DNA of 64,000 nucleotides from NCBI GenBank assembly GCA_022478985.1, contig JAKSZP010009277.1:124001-188000 (forward strand), read 5' to 3'. The notes beneath the pieces are model-generated. The model had not been told where the DNA came from. It ran no database searches and saw nothing but the letters and a program-made list of their open reading frames with translations. Below are positions 59,223 through 64,000 of this stretch, piece after piece. Made by a program: the position numbers and the translations under genes. Source of the stretch: Massospora cicadina (taxonomy: Eukaryota > Entomophthoromycota > Entomophthoromycetes > Entomophthorales > Entomophthoraceae). How positions within the stretch are numbered: the first letter of the stretch is position 1; the number at the start of each line of letters is the position of its first letter.

Positions 59223-60326
59223 CTACAAGGTTCAGTGGCCAGATGTACACTGTTATTTAAAGCCATCACCCCCAGGCCCTGTCAATGTCACCACCTGCAC
59301 CATCCAAATGCATTAGAGAGGGGAACCCATTTTAACTAATTCTTTTTAATAATTTTTGGGTATAGACTCACTCAGACCCTCAAATTACGCTGAAATGGAG
59401 AGGGAATCAGTGGGGAGCTCTTCCCCGTTCAAGGAAGAAACATTAGCCATGGGCACTGTAAGTTACTAGCATTGGAAGGTGACATCATCATGGTGGAATA
59501 TACTGAAATATTTGATTTTAACTTTGGGGCTGGATCCCTGCTTGTCTTCAAATTCAGCCTAAAATGAAGGAATGGAAGGATAAGCCTACTCCTTTTCCAG
59601 AGGCGCGCACAAGTTTTTGGGGCTGGTATTTATAGGGGCTGCCTCAGGTAAAACAATGATAGAAAAATTAGCTGGCCCCCTCTGGGTTGGGGTGGGGAAA
59701 TTGTCCCAAAAAGCTTTAGTCAGATGATTGAAGCCAGCAGAGAAACCTGACTCACTAGAGTGTCCATTGCTGATGCGTCCAAAATGGCCCAGAAATTTTA
59801 CACGTGGGAATGACAGACACAGGTAAGCCTAAGACACAGGGAGATTCATAAAATTAAGGGCTCATGAAACACCCAACACATGGTGCACAAATGAGCCACA
59901 GTAAAGCTTGGAAGTGGCGGCACAGGGTTTTCCATCCCTCAAGGGTTGCTTTAAACTCTATATTCTCTTGGACACTCACAATACAGTTTGATAAATGTAA
60001 GCACACAGGTAGGTGCCTCAGGTAGAAGCTGACGCAGCCAATCAACTCCTAGAGGAGGTGATTCAGGGCTGGTTCTATTACAATAAGAAGAAGTGGTGGG
60101 AAACTTGGAAACCTGAGCAACTGGACTTTAAAAAGTCCATACCCACCATGTACTTGCTAAGAGGTTGGAGGTAACACTGCGTGTAGTAAAAGGAGAAATG
60201 CCAAGCTGGCACACCGACAATGAGAATGAAACCACCGTGGATGAGTGCACAACCCAAGTGCCTGAACATTACTATGAAGACCTTCCACTCAGAATAAGTT
60301 TTATGAGAAAAAATATGGCCAGTCAT
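59223..60326 (-). pseudogene. Element H gag-like region
   Basis: On the minus strand the first ATG (60326) gives MTGHIFSHKTYSEWKVF and starts five bases after the 5' LTR. Further on, in broken frames, come CVSFYLRHLPVCLHLSNCIV and SNPEGWKTLCRHFQAL-like text (60045-59860). I infer Gag from its place between the 5' LTR and protease and from helical, Trp-containing text. I see no zinc knuckle. The match to known Gag is weak. The rest (59223-59850) has no readable frame. Confidence 0.45.
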
Positions 60327-60330
60327 TTAA

Positions 60331-61037
60331 TGTTGAGAGCATGCTGTAATGCTCCATTTTTTAATAGAGGCGGGGAGTGAGGGCCCAGCCCTTCTATGAA
60401 ACCCACCACTGAATATAAGGTAAACATAGCACCACTCAGAAGGACAGTGCACAGAAATTCCCAATCAAGGAGGGCACAAATGGCTAAATTTGATCTGATA
60501 GAGGACAGCAAACAAAGATAAATATGTGCACATAATAATTACTAAAACGAATGGGGCCTTTTATTAAACCAAAATACCAATGAGGATGTTGATTTCGCAG
60601 AAACATATTTATATATTGGGGGGAGAGCTGTCAATTGATGGAAGTGGTGCTAAGCCTAGGCGAATCAATAGGTACATGCTACCATTGGCCAGGGTTCTGA
60701 ACCTAGAGATTGTCTGAACTCGAGTTATAGATTGCAAATAGGCTCATCCAGACTTCAATTTTAAAAACAGAACCGGTTAATATCCCTGTACCTCCAATAT
60801 TAGTAATGAACTATCAGAATTGAGGACTTAGCTAGTGCGTTTTAATGCCCTGGCTTTAACACCATGCTGAGCATCACGCACATCCCTAGAACCAACCTGG
60901 GCAAACTATGCCTGTATCCAGCGTTGGTCCAGTGTATCTTTCAAGTCAGGGAGGCCGTAATTTGATCTTTTTGGCCTCCTGATTTCAAGACATGTTCTTG
61001 AAATCAGTCCCCTCAATTATGTCATGTAGCCATGCCA
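60331..61037 (-). repeat. Element H 5' LTR
   Basis: Plus-strand start TGTTGAGAGCATGCTGTAATG, end CATGTAGCCATGCCA. It matches 39884-40588 over the whole length. The terminal ACA has become CCA. Confidence 0.88.
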
Positions 61038-61042
61038 GGTTG

Positions 61043-63900
61043 GAACAAACCCTCGCTGCAGATAAGGGCACACTTCTCTTATACTGTGGAGAAAAGTCCA
61101 TCTGCAAGTACCTGCTAGCCGAGTCCATGGCGGAGAAGAATTTAGACCTAGAGAGTTGGGCCAGAGCGTTATCAATGCGGAGGATAGGGCAACTATATTT
61201 TTGGTGAGGTTGTTCAGTTTTCAGTAGTCCATCACTATTTGATGACCTCCAATTTTCTTTTTTAACAATAGGAGATGGGATGACCAAGGGCTTTGGGAAA
61301 GCACTAGCAACCCAGCGTCCAGAAGCTGTTTGAACTCCATCTGCATCTGTAGCTCCTCAACTTTTCTTTTTTTGTAAGGCTTGGAGAAGATGGGTTGAGC
61401 CTCCCCAACATCAATAGTATGAGTCCAACCATTCATGTTGCCATAGTCAGTATTGGATATGGAGAAAATGGCATTATAGGCCTCAAGCAGGGTGAGGACT
61501 TTATCCAGCTCAGCTGGAGTTAGTTCATCAAAGATATGAATGGTAGATAGAGTACATAAGTACTGGTCAGCAGGTAAGCCCATATCTGCCATAGACCCAA
61601 TACAGTAACTTGCTTTTTTTAGCACTAGGTGGTCCCAACCTAAAGGGGGGATGCACCGATCATGGTACAGTAACTTGCTTTATTTCCTCAAGGGGAATCA
61701 GCAGGCCTCCTCTGATCTCCTGATGCTTTTTTACAACCATATCCATATTGGAGAGATTCCCTAGCAGGAGATTAATAGTTCATTGATAGGCGGGGTCTGG
61801 AACGCCTGGCAAGACTCTAGGCTCAAGAGGGCTAACTCCATCAATGCTGATTAGGTGCAATAGAAAGTTGTGGGGGATTTGAAAGGTAATCTTCATGTCA
61901 ATTATCCTTTGTTCACCACCCTTGATGACTACCTCTTCAGAAGCATAGAAAGAAATTCCCTCCAGCGCGTCCACTGATCAAGGCAATATTTTTGTATGTC
62001 ATCCTGCCTTGGTGTAATGTAGGATAAGGAGGAAGAGGTATACTTAACTGTGCAAGCTATTGCTTTTTATTAAGCTCCTCATTTCTAAAAAACAGTGGAA
62101 CTTAGTAGGTAAGCAGGGAGAGATAACCCTTCTTCAAGTTAATAAAAATCCTTCATACTCAAGAATGAACTGGTTACCAATAAGTAGATCATATGTATTG
62201 TTAGCCAGAGCCACTTCAGGAGCTGGCAGGATGGGCTTCCAAAAATGAATGAGCAGTGAAGAGTATGCTCCGATGGCGCAGGTATTGTTTAAGCCTGCAG
62301 TACCAAATTCTTGACTGTAGTTAAGGTCATGGGCCAGCATAATTTTCTTAATGAGTTTTGTTGACACAACGCTCACCAGGGGGACCCAGTGTCAATAATA
62401 GCCTTATCCCGCACTTTCAATGACAATGACCTCCACTTTTGTTAAGGTTTCATCCAAGTTGGGGGAAAAAGCAAGGACCTCCTTTAAATGGAGAGTAGAT
62501 GCAAGTCTTTTGACAGTCTCAGGATATTTCTCTTGGATAGACTGCAGGTTATGAACAGACTGGGTGGGTCAAATCAGTGTGGCAATGAGCAGGTCAGCGT
62601 CACTGGCGGTGTCAATGATCTTAAAACCCCTCAACCCTAGATGAAGATAAGTTTGGCGGGGGATCCTAGCCAGATCTACTCTCTCAGGGTTCAACTTATC
62701 TGGTATCTCCACTTCTATTGGAGCTCCCAGGACATAATAGCACGTTTCTTCACCACCCCTTCAGATTTGTCATCAGAGAGGTTGGTGAAGCATACCAAAG
62801 AGTTGCTATGAGGGGCCTAAGAAACCAGCAAGTTCTCCTCACAGGGGAGAACTTCCCAGCGCTCATCTGTTCTTTTGGCTTTTGGAGGGAGCATTGTAGC
62901 TGCACCAATTTTTGGGGCCACTTGAAAAAAATCCTTCAGGTGCGTTGTCTGAGGAGGCTGTGATTTTTATGGAGGACGGCTTTGAGGGACATGAGGGTAG
63001 AGCCACAGTGCCGGACCCCTTAAGAGAGAATGTGGGGCAGAGAGACCTCATCTAATTTCAAAGGGATAATGAGGGGTGCAGATGAGGGAAGAAAGCCTGA
63101 CTTTGTCACCCCAGGTTCCCTCTGGCCAACCTCTAATGGAGGAGGGCAATTGAGTATGGGACGTCCCACCGGAACTGGCTTTGGATGGGTATTTAGCACT
63201 GGATATGTCAGTAAGGTTGTTGTGGACTCATTCTGCCAAACTACAGTGGGGAGATCCTCAATGGTTAAGGCTTGCAGTTTTAACCCCACTCCTTGGGGAG
63301 GTCTCAACTTCATAAAGATCTGAAACCTCCAATGAAGTTTCCTTTACATCCTGTGTGCTCCAGAAATGCTTTTTATTTTTATATCCCTTGCTAGTAAAAG
63401 ACAAGAAATCAAACCACTCAGAATTGCAGCAATGGCGTCATCAAGAGGTATCATTTTTGCAAGTAGCAAGGGCTGAGCTTCACTGTACAGCCAATTAACA
63501 AATGATGCAACTGATTCGCCCTCCTTCAGGCTAAGGCGCATAAAGACCTGTTTTCATTCTTTTAAGCTCTGATGGGAGCTGAGCTCATTTATAAGCATAT
63601 CTTTAACTTCTTTCCAGGTATTAAGGGTGTCCATTTATGGAACTACTATCTCTTGGGCCATGCGATTTAATAGGGAAGGGTATACTTGATTTTGTGATGG
63701 TCAGTCATGTCTTACATAGATAACTCATTGATGAAAAGGAATGAGGCTATGCTACCCTCACCTGGGGTAAACTTGCCTCGGAAGGGGGTTTGGAGATGAC
63801 TGGAGTGGATTGTTGTTCAGATAATTTAGATAAAGAGAGAGCATTAGCTAGCTGATGTTCCAACGCAGCCATCCTTGGTTCAATAGAGCGGGGAGGCTAT
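61043..63900 (-). pseudogene. Element G gag, protease and first part of RT
   Basis: From the right: Gag start in broken frames (EPRMAALEHQLANALSL, about 63870); capsid MRLSLKEGESVASFVNWLYS and LDDAIAAILSGL (63541-63420), as in element A. Then a Pro-rich part (63313-63020). Protease IIDTGSP near 62395-62375, followed by a shift and MSVVSTKLIKKIMLAHDLNY. Linker and RT start: MADMGLPADQYLCTLSTIHI, LTPAELDKVLTLLEAYNAIF, RKVEELQMQMEFKQLLDAG and SPWSSHLLLLKKK (61600-61240). Then FFSAMDSASRYLQMDFSPQ near 61130, where GYW of other copies is RYL. It is cut at 61042 by element H. Stops are present. Confidence 0.85.
61617..61665 (-). mobile_element. Ultra-short LINE 3' tail insertion (49 bp) with 16-bp TSD
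   Basis: On the minus strand it ends GGTTGGGACCACCTAGTGCT plus A, a diverged LINE A tail (CCATCTAGTACT). Before that it has GTGCATCCCCCC, where LINE A has ATGAATCCCCCC. The flank TACAGTAACTTGCTTT is duplicated exactly (61601-61616 and 61666-61681). It lies in the protease-RT linker of element G. Confidence 0.9.
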
Positions 63901-63960
63901 AATAAATTAATTCTCCAACAGCCTCCATTTTTAAAAAAAAAGTTTGTGGTGTACAGCCCA

Positions 63961-63974
63961 TGTAGTGAGCACCA
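63961..63974 (-). promoter_or_regulatory. tRNA primer binding site of element G
   Basis: Minus strand TGGTGCTCACTACA two bases from the 5' LTR. It is identical to the site of element B. Confidence 0.75.
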
Positions 63975-63976
63975 CT

Positions 63977-64000
63977 TGTTGGAATTCAGGCTATTGGGTT
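63977..64000 (-). repeat. Element G 5' LTR, first 24 bp in the window
   Basis: TGTTGGAATTCAGG matches the end of solo LTR J (38945) and of the G 3' LTR (15785). The rest lies beyond the window. Confidence 0.8.

Larger units (their letters stand above)
39884..61037 (-). mobile_element. Ty3/gypsy element H
   Basis: It has LTRs at 60331-61037 (5') and 39884-40588 (3'), about 705 bp each, and an exact 5-bp TSD, GGTTG (39879-39883 and 61038-61042). Internal order from the right: gag-like text, then element I inserted, then protease, RT, RNase H, integrase (with LINE D inserted). Excision of H rejoins the RT of element G (…FVPT / QPTQLP…). Its Pol (YMDD, DTGAS) is a different lineage from A, G and B. 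The gag-like frame begins only a few bases after the 5' LTR, and no TGG primer site is visible. Confidence 0.88.

Overview
This window is a eukaryotic nuclear repeat cluster. I see no ordinary single-copy protein-coding gene. It holds one clear tRNA-Glu(UUC) gene and many long terminal repeat (LTR) and LINE-type retrotransposons. Coding relics follow the standard code and there are no operon-like gene arrays. A large-genome fungus (rust-like or otherwise transposon-bloated) is my best guess from the mix of Ty3/gypsy elements and Tad/I-like LINEs, but this is an inference with low confidence.

Left part, 1-15,784. Degenerate LTRs of one family (element C) lie at 1-182 (minus), 2002-2142 (plus) and 11,056-11,250 (plus). 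The last closes a decayed Ty3-like element whose Gag zinc knuckle, protease and integrase remain but whose reverse transcriptase is missing. A better preserved Ty3/gypsy element (A, 2143-7785, plus) sits within it. A tRNA-Glu(UUC) gene is at 11,941-12,012. It is followed by an ORF1-only LINE relic (E, 12,320-14,036) and a minus-strand LINE relic (F, about 14,900-15,784).

Right part, 15,785 to the window end. This is one nest, which I resolved by matching LTR ends and target-site duplications (TSDs). Element G (Ty3/gypsy, minus) has its 3' LTR starting at 15,785 and its 5' LTR starting at 63,977, so nearly 48 kb lies between its ends. Inserted into G are: a solo LTR of the H family (16,300-35,369, TSD CAAGG), candidate solo LTR K (36,209-37,344), solo LTR J (38,945-39,674, TSD GAGGG) and the complete element H (39,884-61,037, TSD GGTTG). 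The H-family solo LTR is split by element B (16,770-34,950, TSD GGAGG). B carries LINE A (20,166-26,627, 16-bp TSD) and LINE B (27,787-33,064). Element H carries the ORF1-only LINE D (41,607-43,508, 16-bp TSD) and element I (46,273-59,217, TSD GGGCC). Element I carries LINE C (about 53,387-58,638).

The most unusual signals are these. (1) Four very short insertions of 20-49 bp, each with its own 11-18 bp TSD, consist only of the 3' tail of the LINE A family. (2) A collagen-like Gly-X-Y tract lies between probable coiled coils in the Gag of element B. (3) The 1.9-kb ORF1-only retroposon D has a full TSD and the same tail family, which suggests mobilisation in trans by LINE A. LINE A itself is the most intact and GC-rich element, with a 1001-codon open reverse transcriptase frame.
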